Origin: Actinopolyspora xinjiangensis
Lineage (GTDB): Bacteria > Actinomycetota > Actinomycetes > Mycobacteriales > Pseudonocardiaceae
Reading direction: 5' to 3'
Assembly: GCF_900104475.1 (NCBI RefSeq)
Contig: NZ_FNJR01000011.1
Coordinates: 1 to 64,000 of the forward strand
Length of the DNA: 64,000 nucleotides
A program made the translations under genes and the position numbers. Positions 1 to 7,395 of this stretch are shown piece after piece (the stretch's first letter is position 1; the number at the start of each line of letters is the position of its first letter). Under the pieces are notes generated by a model. It worked only from the letters and a program-made list of their open reading frames with translations, was not told the origin of the DNA and did no database searches.

Positions 1-40
1 CCCCCGCTCCGGCGGCGCCCCCGCACAGTCCGACCGGGCC

Positions 41-149
41 GAAGAGTTCGGCTCGCGGGGACATGCCGAACTCTTCGAACTCTTCGAACCCTTCGCAGGC
101 CACACGGGGTTCGGGTACCGAACTCTTCAGCGATCCCTTCGAACTCTTC
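41..149. repeat. 9-bp iteron-like repeats GAACTCTTC
   Basis: GAACTCTTC occurs at 68-76 and 77-85, directly followed by GAACCCTTC at 86-94, then again at 120-128, with GATCCCTTC at 132-140 abutting GAACTCTTC at 141-149. The reverse complement GAAGAGTTC is at 41-49. The unit is itself nearly palindromic. Such clustered short repeats resemble plasmid iterons or TraB recognition repeats (clt loci) of actinomycete conjugative elements; the role is inference. Confidence 0.7.
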
Positions 150-390
150 GGGCCCGGTTGGGTGGTCGGTGTTTCGGGTCGGTGGGTGGTTGTTCGGGAG
201 GCTGGAGCATCGGGGGGTGGTGCCCGTTCCCCGAGTGCTTCAGCCTGCCGGGCACTGCCCGCTGTGGAGCGGCTCTCACGGGCTCGTGAGTGGCTCACAG
301 AACGCACGGGACGGCCCGCCCGGTGTGATCACCCGGAGGGGAGCAGTGGGACCGGCTCACACGTGGGGTGCTGCGGCACCGTACCGGGGC

Positions 391-520
391 GGTCACTCCA
401 CTCACTTACTCACTTCTCGCGGCGTTTTCGCAGCTCGCCCCGAGTGAGTGGGAAAGTGACCGGTGAGTGGCTTTCCACTTGCCGAGTCCTGCCTCACTCG
501 CCCCGTCACTCGACACTCAC
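391..520. repeat. CACTCACT / AGTGAGTG repeat cluster
   Basis: Short units of CACTCACT type run at 399-414 and 494-520, and the reverse orientation AGTGAGTG lies at 443-450 with further AGTGA/GTGAGTG copies at 455-470. The cluster lies in a stretch without a credible gene. It is a separate repeat family from the GAACTCTTC set upstream and the ACTAACCCG set downstream. Confidence 0.6.
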
Positions 521-557
521 TTCCCCGCTGCGGGCCGCGAGAGCGCTGTGACAGGGC

Positions 558-729
558 GGGGTTAGTTAGTCCGGTGGGGAAAGCCTTCCCACGGGATGTA
601 GGGCCGCGTGGGTGCGGTGTGGGGTGGGACTAACCCGACTCACTCACTAACTTCTCGCAGGCCAGCCGGTACGCCAGGGCGACTAACCCGCACGTTAGAA
701 AACTAACCCACCACACGCGAACTAACCCG
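558..729. repeat. ACTAACCCG repeat cluster
   Basis: ACTAACCCG is found at 629-637, 682-690 and 721-729, with ACTAACCC at 702-709, ACTAAC at 646-651 and the inverted form GGGGTTAGT at 558-566. Spacings of 19 and 20 bp between the last three copies are close to two helical turns, which would place bound proteins on one face of the DNA. Function unknown. Confidence 0.65.
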
Positions 730-773
730 ATGAGTAACTCACGAGACAGGCTTCCAATCCCGCCCCGGACGGC

Positions 774-853
774 AGGGAATCGCCAGGGAACCGGGCAGGG
801 AACACCGCAGGGGTGAGGGAAAACTCCCTCACCCGTTCCCTGCCCCATTCCCT
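774..853. repeat. AGGGAA / TTCCCT repeat cluster
   Basis: AGGGAA occurs at 774-779, 785-790, 797-802 and 816-821, followed by inverted TTCCCT at 836-841 and 848-853. The first three copies are spaced 11 and 12 bp apart, about one helical turn. The set forms a large imperfect inverted arrangement centred near 828. It is a fourth repeat family in the same gene-free stretch. Confidence 0.6.
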
Positions 854-1018
854 CGGTATGACCAGCAACAACGACCGGAGAGGGAACGAAGGGCACCGAA
901 GGAATCCCCTTCCCGCAGCCTTCGAGAAGCCCGCACAGCGCGAGTTCCGTGGTTAGCTTGTCGATTCCCTCCCGCTGCGTTTGTCCACAGCTCAGACCAC
1001 AAGCGAGGCCCTGCGATC

Positions 1019-1039
1019 GTCTCAGTTCTAGTCTCAGTT
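1019..1039. repeat. GTCTCAGTTC direct repeat, left copy pair
   Basis: GTCTCAGTTC at 1019-1028 is repeated as GTCTCAGTT at 1031-1039, a 12-bp period. An almost identical pair lies at 1239-1259 on the far side of the att core, exactly 220 bp away. Arm-type integrase sites or relics of an earlier insertion are possible readings. Confidence 0.55.
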
Positions 1040-1132
1040 CATTCCCGTTCACACTGACCCCCAATGTTCCAGCATTGCTGCTGACCAGCATCGGAGGACT
1101 ACAGCGATCCTCGTTGAACCCGGTAGCTGTGA

Positions 1133-1176
1133 CCTGAAAAGCGGAAGGTCGGCGGTTCGACCCCGCCCCTGGCCAC
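1133..1176 (+). other. Attachment site: 3' half of tRNA-Phe(GAA)
   Basis: The sequence begins in an anticodon loop reading CTGAAAA with the 3' stem GCGGA, continues through the T arm (GGCGG, loop TTCGACC, CCGCC) and ends with an acceptor strand CCTGGCC plus discriminator A, as in actinobacterial tRNA-Phe. The 5' half of the tRNA is not present: the bases before 1133 do not pair. A partial tRNA 3' end is the usual product of integrase-mediated insertion into a tRNA gene, so this should be the att site distal to the intact tRNA-Phe, expected upstream of the window. Confidence 0.85.
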
Positions 1177-1190
1177 GCGGAACGACCAGC

Positions 1191-1228
1191 GAGAACGGCC
1201 CCCACCGGAAACGGTGGGGGCCGTTCTC
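1191..1228 (+). terminator. Terminator of the original tRNA-Phe locus
   Basis: A perfect 17-bp stem (1191-1207 with 1212-1228) closed by a GAAA tetraloop and followed by TT lies 14 bases after the tRNA remnant. It is the kind of intrinsic terminator expected downstream of a tRNA gene and indicates that the DNA right of 1176 is the original chromosomal flank. Confidence 0.85.
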
Positions 1229-1238
1229 TTGTTCAGGG

Positions 1239-1259
1239 GTCTCAGTTCCGGTCTCGGTT
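1239..1259. repeat. GTCTCAGTTC direct repeat, right copy pair
   Basis: GTCTCAGTTC at 1239-1248 followed by GTCTCGGTT at 1251-1259 repeats the pair at 1019-1039 with three mismatches. Its position outside the att core and terminator is unexpected if the element ends at 1176. Confidence 0.5.
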
Positions 1260-1301
1260 GTTGGTCCGGTGGCTTCCGATCCCGCCTCGCTGTGGGGGTG
1301 A

Positions 1302-1703
1302 TCACTGAAGTGGCCGTGGGCCAAGCAAGTCCCAGCGGTTGCCCGCGACGTCGAGGAAGACCGCGACCTCGCCGTAGGGTTCCCGGCGCGGCTCGGTGAC
1401 GAACTCGACCCCCGCCGCGCGCATTCGGGCGTAGGATTCCTGGAAGTCGCCGACGCGCAGGAACAGGCCGACCCGAGCCGCGAACTGTTCGCCCACCACT
1501 CGTTCCTGCCGCTCACCGTCAGCTCGTGTGAGCAGTAGGCCTGTGGCGGCGCCGGGCGGTCGTACGACGACCCACCGCTTCTCGCGCCCGTCGTTGGTAA
1601 AGGAAGGCGAATCCTCGACGAGCTCGAACTCCAGTGCGTCCAGGAAGAACCGGATCGCCTCGTCGTAGTCGTCGATGATCAGAGTCAGCTGCTCAAGATG
1701 CAC
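1302..1703 (-). CDS. VOC-family glyoxalase/bleomycin-resistance-like protein
   Basis: A protein of about 133 residues with the two-module VOC fold: an N-terminal strand-helix unit (HLEQLTLIIDDYDEAIRFF) and a C-terminal unit ending FLDVAGNRWDLLGPRP. VOC proteins are metal-dependent lyases, dioxygenases or drug-binding resistance proteins; substrate cannot be told from sequence. The GTG at 1703 directly before the first strand is preferred; a TTG at 1715 would add four residues. It is the first gene outside the att site and is transcribed towards it. No close Shine-Dalgarno is visible. Confidence 0.75.
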   Translation of the reverse strand: MHLEQLTLIIDDYDEAIRFFLDALEFELVEDSPSFTNDGREKRWVVVRPPGAATGLLLTRADGERQERVVGEQFAARVGLFLRVGDFQESYARMRAAGVEFVTEPRREPYGEVAVFLDVAGNRWDLLGPRPLQ

Positions 1704-1862
1704 AACGCCAGGCAACCACGACGACCAGCGTTTGTCTGGAAGCGCGGTCGCTTCGGAATCCCCAGCTCATGTGTGATCGCCTCGATCGACGCACCGTGCG
1801 ACCCCCGATTCGCGCAGCCATAGCCGCTAAGTTGCTGGTTACAAACTGGATACCGTGGGGCG

Positions 1863-2663
1863 ATGGATGGGAACACGTGGGAAGGCACCGACCTGGCCGA
1901 CCACTATGCCGAAGATGCCTTCGCCTCGGCGAAGGGCTACGTGCGTAGTTACGTGCTGCATCAGCAACTGCTGGAGCACCTGCCACCGGCTCCGGCGACG
2001 GTTCTCGACGTCGGCGGTGGCGCGGGGCATCATTCGTTCCCGCTGGCCCGAGCCGGTTACGAAGTCACGTTGCTCGATCCGTCGCAGGCGATGTTGGACA
2101 AGGCTCAGCAGCGACTCGAGCGGTTGACCGAGCAGGAGCGGCGGCGGGTGACGTTCGTGCGAGCCGACGGCGAACGCGCGCACGAGGTGGTGAGCGGCGA
2201 ACAATTCGCCGCTGTGCTGTGCCACGGCGTGCTCGGGTACCTGGAGCGGCCGGAGACGTTGGTCGATCAGCTGTGCCGTTGCACTGGCGCCGACGGCGTG
2301 CTTTCGATCATGACTGGCAATGCCAGGGCGATGGCGGTACTCCCCGCTTTGGAACGTCGGTGGGATGACGCCCTGGCGGCGTTCGAGGCACGGACCGAGA
2401 CGAACGTGCTGGGAGTGCAGAGCCGAGCCGATACGGTGGAGGAGCTCAGCGAGCTCGTGCGGAACCACGGTGTGGAACCACTGTGCTGGTACGGGGTGTG
2501 GCTGTTCGTCGACTGGCTGGAGTTCAGCGGAGCCGAGCTGGATCCCAACGCCTCGCAGGAGGTGGCAAAGGCGGCCGCGGTCGAACTCGAGGCCAGTCGA
2601 CGAGACCCCTACCGTCAGCTCAGTCGCGCTTTTCATCTCGTGGCGCGCAAAGATCCGAGCTGA
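1863..2663 (+). CDS. Class I SAM-dependent methyltransferase
   Basis: 266 residues. The glycine-rich SAM-binding motif I is clear (VLDVGGGAGHHSFPLARAG, around residue 42), followed by the acidic end of strand 2 (LLDPSQAMLD) and an aromatic-rich C-terminal region. This resembles the CmoM/SmtA type of Rossmann methyltransferase; the substrate is unknown. TACCGT at 1851-1856 lies six bases before the ATG, so the mRNA is probably leaderless. It stands among unrelated small enzymes in an accessory stretch and has no operon partner. Confidence 0.8.
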   Translation: MDGNTWEGTDLADHYAEDAFASAKGYVRSYVLHQQLLEHLPPAPATVLDVGGGAGHHSFPLARAGYEVTLLDPSQAMLDKAQQRLERLTEQERRRVTFVRADGERAHEVVSGEQFAAVLCHGVLGYLERPETLVDQLCRCTGADGVLSIMTGNARAMAVLPALERRWDDALAAFEARTETNVLGVQSRADTVEELSELVRNHGVEPLCWYGVWLFVDWLEFSGAELDPNASQEVAKAAAVELEASRRDPYRQLSRAFHLVARKDPS

Positions 2664-2804
2664 CGGGAAAGCAGCAGTAATGGTCGCGCGGTGAAAGGTA
2701 CGATCGACTTCTGAGTCGTTCTGGATCTCGACTCGCACCGTTCGTATCGTTCGGAGTGGCAACGGGAACCGTGCTCGCCTTGGTACGGGCAGCCGAACCA
2801 GGAC

Positions 2805-3344
2805 TTGGAGCGATCTCTCTTGGGGTACAGCCATCGCCTCGCCACACGTGAGGATCTGCCCGCGATCGTGGACATCTACAACGCCGCGATCCTGGAGAAG
2901 GCGAGCACCTGCGACCTGGAACCAGTCAGCGTCGCTTCCCGCGAGGGTTGGTTCGAGTCCTCGCGGTTGGATTTTCGCCCGATCTGGGTCGGCTACGAGA
3001 CGGACGATCCCTGTACCGTGACCGGCTATCTGAGCTTCGAACCCTTTCTGAACGGTCGGCCGGGGTACAACGTGACCTCGGACGTGGCGCTGTACCTGCA
3101 TCCCGAGCACCGTGGTCGGGGACAGGGGACGTACTTGCTGGGCGAGGCCGTGACACATGCTCCGAAACTCGGCGTGCGCACAGTGGCCACCACGATCTTC
3201 GGCAGCAACCGGGCGAGTCTGAGCCTGTTCCGCTCGCACGGCTTCGAGGAGTGGGGGAGGTTGCCCGCCGTGGCCGACCTGGGTGGTGGGGTGGTTCAGG
3301 ACGTGGTGTTCGTCGGGCGCAAAGTGGACGGTTCCGCGGGCTAG
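2805..3344 (+). CDS. GNAT acetyltransferase, phosphinothricin-type
   Basis: 179 residues with the layout of the PAT/bar family: an N-terminal LATREDLPAIVDIYNAAILE segment, VALYLHPEHRGRGQGTYLL as the acetyl-CoA-binding motif A (about residue 100) and a C-terminal FRSHGFEEWGRLP segment. Members N-acetylate phosphinothricin, methionine sulfone or related amino acids, and can act as self-protection or detoxification enzymes. The TTG at 2805 is used here; a second TTG five codons later is possible. Its 3' end overlaps the convergent Imm1-like gene. Confidence 0.8.
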   Translation: MERSLLGYSHRLATREDLPAIVDIYNAAILEKASTCDLEPVSVASREGWFESSRLDFRPIWVGYETDDPCTVTGYLSFEPFLNGRPGYNVTSDVALYLHPEHRGRGQGTYLLGEAVTHAPKLGVRTVATTIFGSNRASLSLFRSHGFEEWGRLPAVADLGGGVVQDVVFVGRKVDGSAG

Positions 3345-3720
3345 GGCTGCCCGGTTCTCCGGGCGACGAGAAGCGGTCGTTCGGCCTGGCCGGGTCGAAG
3401 GTGTCGAGCACTTCGCCCGCAGTGAGTTCGATCCAGGTCATCGCCCCCCAACCCGTGTCGGGATCGACGGCGACGCGGAGGTAGGCGGGTGGGTACTCGG
3501 GTTGACCATCGTCGTGATGGGAGCGGGCCGGTCGGTCCCACACGGTGACCAGCGTGGTGCGGTTTCCCTCGGTGGATTCGGTGACCACGTGGTCGAGAAG
3601 AGTAGCGATTTCCTCGGCTGTATAGGCGTGATGTGACCGGCGGTACTGGTCGAACTTGACCGTGAGCACGGTCGCGGTGCCGCTCATTTCACGTTGCTGG
3701 ACACTCACTTCGTAAAGCAT
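3341..3720 (-). pseudogene. Orphan Imm1-type immunity protein, 3' end disturbed
   Basis: Reading from the ATG at 3720 the protein shows the Imm1 pattern: TAEEIATLLDHVV, then LVTVWDRP, PPAYLRVAVDPDTGWGAMTW and GEVLDTFDP. Imm1 proteins neutralise secreted polymorphic toxins, including DddA-like DNA deaminases. The frame does not stop at the usual size of about 125 residues; it runs to 2926, deep inside the convergent acetyltransferase gene. A shift of one frame near 3360-3400 would stop at 3341 and restore the normal length, so a frameshift is likely. No toxin gene is adjacent; 122 bp upstream is a GNAT gene. Confidence 0.55.
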
Positions 3721-3842
3721 CGTTCGCTTTTCTTGCTGGGTAAATGGAAGTGGGTAAATGCCGCCCAGTCGAGCGAGCGGAGAAGAACTGCCCGGGCGGT
3801 GGACGGCCCGATGCCGGTTGTCTTGGGTGTTTCTGCTCTGTG

Positions 3843-4321
3843 TCAGAGTTCCAGGATGTAGCGCTGTTCCCGTTTGGCCGTGGTCGGGTGCGGACTCGGA
3901 TCGTCGAGGGGTGACCATCCGTGTCGCCGGTAGAGCCGGACGGCCGGTTCGTTGTCGGTGTAGGCCGTGAGCGTTGCTCGGGTGAATCCTCTGTCCCTCA
4001 GATGTTCGGGCAGTGCCTGGGCGAGTCGACTGCCGATGCGTTCGCCCCAGGAATTGGGAGCGACGCCCGGATAGCGAACCTCGGCTTTGTCGTTCGGACA
4101 GCCGCTGCTTCGTGGTTTGGCGGCGACGAATCCGACCGTTTCGGTGGCCGTGCTCGCTACGAACAGGGTGCACCCTGGTGCCCCGACGACCTGTTGGATG
4201 AGTGGCCGCGCTTCTTCCGGGGAGGGGGTGTCGCGTCGCCGTCGCGGGTGGCGGTGGCCCAGAGTTGGGTCGCGGCATCGACATGGGTTCGCGTGCCATC
4301 GATGATCTCGATCGAATTCAT
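3843..4321 (-). pseudogene. GNAT acetyltransferase with a frameshift
   Basis: The start is clear: ATG at 4321 behind AGGAGG, giving MNSIEIIDGTRTHVDAATQL and continuing to about DGDATP. The remainder (PEEARPLIQQVVG, then RYPGVAPNSWGERIGSRLAQ as motif A, and NEPAVRLYRRHGW as motif B) lies in another frame. The switch falls in a run of five G (4224-4228). One extra G would join both halves into a normal GNAT protein of about 159 residues. It is either a broken gene or a homopolymer sequencing error. The substrate is unknown. Confidence 0.75.
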
Positions 4322-4434
4322 GGTCCCTCCTGAGGGATGCCAGTCGCCCCCGAAGTGCTGGTGGTGCCGTAGAGCCGGGCGGTGATCGAGCGCAGTGCGT
4401 GGGCGGTATCGAATGACCGAAGATGAGCCATTCC

Positions 4435-4454
4435 GGGGACATTGAGGGGACATT
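4435..4454. promoter_or_regulatory. 11-bp spaced direct repeats upstream of the XRE gene
   Basis: GGGGACATT is present at 4435-4443 and 4446-4454, exactly one helical turn apart and 26-45 bases before the promoter -10 of the XRE-type regulator at 4493. This is a plausible operator for the adjacent DNA-binding protein. Confidence 0.4.
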
Positions 4455-4479
4455 CCAGTCCGAACGGGGATCGAGCACC

Positions 4480-4485
4480 TAGGGT
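4480..4485 (+). promoter_or_regulatory. -10 element TAGGGT of a leaderless transcript
   Basis: TAGGGT is followed by exactly seven bases and then the ATG at 4493, the arrangement of leaderless actinobacterial genes. It decides the start of the XRE regulator in favour of 4493 over upstream start codons. Confidence 0.6.
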
Positions 4486-4492
4486 TGGGGAC

Positions 4493-5980
4493 ATGGCCGG
4501 GGCTTTTGCGGCACGTACCCAGAACTCAGCTCTGATCGGGCTTCGCGAGGACGCTGGACTCTCGCAGGACGATCTGGCCGAAGAGCTGAACGCGTTGGCC
4601 GCGAAGAGGCACGGGAAGTACCCGAACGTGACCAAGAAGACCGTGGGTCGTTGGGAGCGTGGTGAGGTCGCGTGGCCGCAGCCGCTCTACCGCGGGTTGT
4701 TGGCGGAGTTCTTCGACTGCGCCGCCGATGAGCTGGGATTCCAACGACCGCGTAGGACCACCGAGACCGTCCCTACCAGTGATGGGGAACTGCTGACCCT
4801 GGTGGCCTCCCCCGGCACGGTCGATCCGCGCGTGGACAAGGACCAGCAGGATTGGAAGGACACGCGTGCGGTGCTGGGCACGTTCCGGCGGGGTTTGGCC
4901 GTCGAAGCCGAGCGGCTCTATCCGGATTCGACGGTGCCGTGTTCCGAAGGGAGCGGCGTGATTGCCGGAACGGATTGGCTCCCGAGCGTGCCGGTGCCGT
5001 TGTCGGAGCTGGGGCTCGAACTCGACACGGACGACTCCGCGGTTCCGGCTGTCGATGGTTCGGAGCGGCAGAGCGCAGGCGTACGTCCGTTGGCGTCAGC
5101 CGAGCAGCGCTACCATCGCTACAGCCACGCGGTGCGAGACGTGGCCGCGCCACGCCTGTTCGAGAACCGGTTGTGCTTCCGGCTGACCGCCCTGGACCGG
5201 TCACAACCGAATCTGCGGTTGCGGTTCGGCACGATGGGGTTTTTCGACTCGATCGACACGAACGAAGTCCTGGCGCACGAGATGGCCGCGCATCACCTCG
5301 TTCGCGACCGGCACGGGGATCTCGGTGTCGGTCGTGCGTCGTGGCGGCGGCTGACGTTTCGCAAGCACGTCGGTGATCCGTTCGACCTCTCCCGGCGGCC
5401 GTTGCTGGGCGCGATCGACACGTTGACGATTCGGGCGGGGGAGAGCCCGAGCATGGTGCTGCACCAGCGGGACGGCGGCCGGGTGGCCGGTGGCGGCGGG
5501 ATGGCGCACCTGTTGCCAGCCGGGATCTTCCAGCCGTCGAGCGTCATCCCCGGGGCGGTGCGCAACGACTTCTCGATCTGGCGGAACACGCAGCGCGAGT
5601 TCGCCGAGGAGCTGCTCGGGCACGTCGAGTACGACGGCAGTGGCAGGCCGATCGACTACGAGAACCGCGAACCGTTCGCGGGGATGGATCGCGCCCGGAA
5701 TGAGGGGCGGATTCGGGTTTACTACCTCGGCGTCACGCTCGACGCGCTCACGCTGTCCGGTGACATCCTCACCGTGGCGGTGATCGAGCCCGACACCTAC
5801 GACGAGTTGTTCGGTGCGGCCGTCACCACCAACGACGAGGGCCGAATCCCTGCCCGGCACCTGCCGTTCGAGGCCAACACCATCAGCCGTCTTCACGAGC
5901 TGGGCCCACTCTCGCCCGGAGCCTCGGCCGCGGTGAACCTGGCCTGGCAGCACCGAAGGGCATTGCTCGGCCGGAACTGA
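4493..5980 (+). CDS. XRE-family regulator with Nudix-like C-terminal region
   Basis: 495 residues. The N-terminus is a helix-turn-helix (ALIGLREDAGLSQDDLAEEL, then VTKKTVGRWERGEVAWPQPL). The long C-terminal part, about residues 220-490, contains GMAHLLPAGIFQPSS and FSIWRNTQREFAEELLG, which resembles a Nudix box (RExxEE) with one extra residue before the glycine, so catalytic activity is doubtful. Such fusions usually sense a nucleotide-like ligand. The gene is preceded by a leaderless promoter and 11-bp repeats that may be its own operator. It is divergent from the frameshifted GNAT gene. Confidence 0.7.
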   Translation: MAGAFAARTQNSALIGLREDAGLSQDDLAEELNALAAKRHGKYPNVTKKTVGRWERGEVAWPQPLYRGLLAEFFDCAADELGFQRPRRTTETVPTSDGELLTLVASPGTVDPRVDKDQQDWKDTRAVLGTFRRGLAVEAERLYPDSTVPCSEGSGVIAGTDWLPSVPVPLSELGLELDTDDSAVPAVDGSERQSAGVRPLASAEQRYHRYSHAVRDVAAPRLFENRLCFRLTALDRSQPNLRLRFGTMGFFDSIDTNEVLAHEMAAHHLVRDRHGDLGVGRASWRRLTFRKHVGDPFDLSRRPLLGAIDTLTIRAGESPSMVLHQRDGGRVAGGGGMAHLLPAGIFQPSSVIPGAVRNDFSIWRNTQREFAEELLGHVEYDGSGRPIDYENREPFAGMDRARNEGRIRVYYLGVTLDALTLSGDILTVAVIEPDTYDELFGAAVTTNDEGRIPARHLPFEANTISRLHELGPLSPGASAAVNLAWQHRRALLGRN

Positions 5981-6303
5981 ATTGTCGGCCGTATGGAGTA
6001 TTCGGGTGTTCGTCCGCTACCGATGAGCTGTGACGAAGGACTGCGGCACTCTTCGGTGAACCCGGCATGCGCGACTCGAAAGGCGGAACGTCGGCGGTGT
6101 GGTGTCCGGTCAGCAGCCAGGCTGCTGGCCGGAGCCGGAAACGCGGCGGAGAAGGGAGAAGCGGCTCCGCATGCCTTCCAGCTCCTGGTTACGGAACCGA
6201 CGGGGAGCGCGTGCGTTCAATCGTGCTGTTTTCCTCAATCATCCTGTTGAGCAGTGGTAGCGAGCTTCACATTGAATAATTGGGTGCTTTCGTGCTACAT
6301 CTC
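5981..6303. other. Intergenic stretch, nothing recognised
   Basis: About 320 bp between the XRE regulator and a small membrane protein. I see no gene, tRNA or convincing terminator; the last 60 bases are AT-richer and probably contain the promoter of the downstream gene. Confidence 0.4.
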
Positions 6304-6624
6304 ATGGTCATGTGGATAGTCAACCTTGTCGTGCTGCTGGGTGCTGTTTTACTCGTCGTTTCGGGAAATTATCTTCTGGCTGGGGTCATCCTGCTGGCGG
6401 CGACAGTAACGGACTCCGTTGTTTCCTCGATTCGCCGCCGCAGAATTCACGCCGAGTTTCGCGAGAGATTTCCGAATTCGGATGATGTGGCTCGGGCGCT
6501 GGACCGCGAAAAGATTCGACGACTGCGTGACAACGAAGGAAAAGTGCAGGCCGTTCGTCAAGCGCGTCGGGACGTGCCGGGGCTACCGCTCGTGGAGGCT
6601 GCGAACCTGGTGGATAAGCTGTGA
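6304..6624 (+). CDS. Small membrane protein of unknown function
   Basis: 106 residues from the ATG at 6304 (a TTG at 6280 would give 114). Residues 1-40 form two closely spaced hydrophobic segments (WIVNLVVLLGAVLLVV and LLAGVILLAATVTDSV), followed by a basic RRRR stretch and a charged cytoplasmic helix ending VEAANLVDKL. I do not recognise the family. Its codon use (AAA, TTT, AAT codons near the start) is less GC-biased than that of its neighbours, which may indicate a recently acquired gene. Confidence 0.5.
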   Translation: MVMWIVNLVVLLGAVLLVVSGNYLLAGVILLAATVTDSVVSSIRRRRIHAEFRERFPNSDDVARALDREKIRRLRDNEGKVQAVRQARRDVPGLPLVEAANLVDKL

Positions 6625-7395
6625 GTTCGCACCGTACGGACAACCACGACCTCACGGGTTTCAGACCTTGGCCCGCCGACTGCTTCGGCAGGGCCGGCTC
6701 GACACGTCGTCTCGTCGACTGTTCTTCGACTGGATTCCTGGGGGATCCACACCGGGACTGAGGAGTGCCGAGCCGGCTTTTCAGGGGATTGTGCGCGGAG
6801 CGGGAACGGCGCGCGGGTCGCGATGATGGCACCGGGGGTGGCGGCGACATTCGCGGTTTCGAGCGCCGCGATCGCCGTTTCGACGACCGTCAATGATCCG
6901 GTGGATCGTTCGAGCGGCAACACCGGCGTGAGGCCGGAAGTCGCCAGCGACAGGCGCCCGACGGTGCTCGGCAGGAAAAAGCGAGCGACTCCTCGTGTGC
7001 GCGGCACGGCTCGACAAGACGCTTGGTAAGTGGACACACAGTCCCCGGTGGAACGCACCCTCGACGTTCTGGTCCACGCCACGAATGGAAGATTTGTCCA
7101 CAGGTCCGGGAAGCGCGCCCGAAAAGCGCGTTCGCCCCCGCTCGGGCCGGTGGTGGGACGCGAAGGGGGATCCGGGAACTCAGGAGACGCTGAAGTCGAC
7201 CATCGAGAGATGCGCTGGTCGCCGTCGCAGAAACGATGCATTCGGTTTCGGACATGTCGAGCTGATCCGGCGTCGGAGTCCTCACCGGCCGCCGCGTGCC
7301 CGCCACCCGCCCGAGGGCTGGACCGCGCCACGGGTTCGCTCTCGGCGCAGTGCTGACGGCTGCCCGCGCACTCTCTTCCGTGACATGGTGCGGGT
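6625..7395. other. 770-bp stretch without a credible gene
   Basis: Open frames exist on both strands but show no recognisable domain, no consistent start signals and mutually contradictory codon patterns. It may hold decayed coding sequence. No tRNA or repeat was noticed. Confidence 0.4.

Larger units (their letters stand above)
1..1132. other. Gene-free terminal region of an integrative element
   Basis: I see no convincing coding sequence here: open frames have no recognisable domain and decode the repeat arrays. The stretch lies directly inside a tRNA-Phe-derived att site and carries four short-repeat families. The simplest reading is the non-coding end (origin or transfer region) of an actinomycete integrative and conjugative element whose genes lie to the left of the window. 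Confidence 0.55.

Noticed and set aside
63-551. Open frames over the repeat region at the left end
   Set aside because: They decode tandem repeats, have no domain and no ribosome site, and frames on several strands are open merely because of high GC.
630-1516. Minus-strand frames of 191, 155 and 68 residues across the att site
   Set aside because: Their SNRRPSAFQV- and VEPPTFRFS-like peptides are the antisense translation of a tRNA-Phe 3' end, a well-known spurious call.
1839-3239. 466-residue minus-strand frame opposite the methyltransferase
   Set aside because: Antisense of a gene with a clear SAM-binding motif; no domain of its own.
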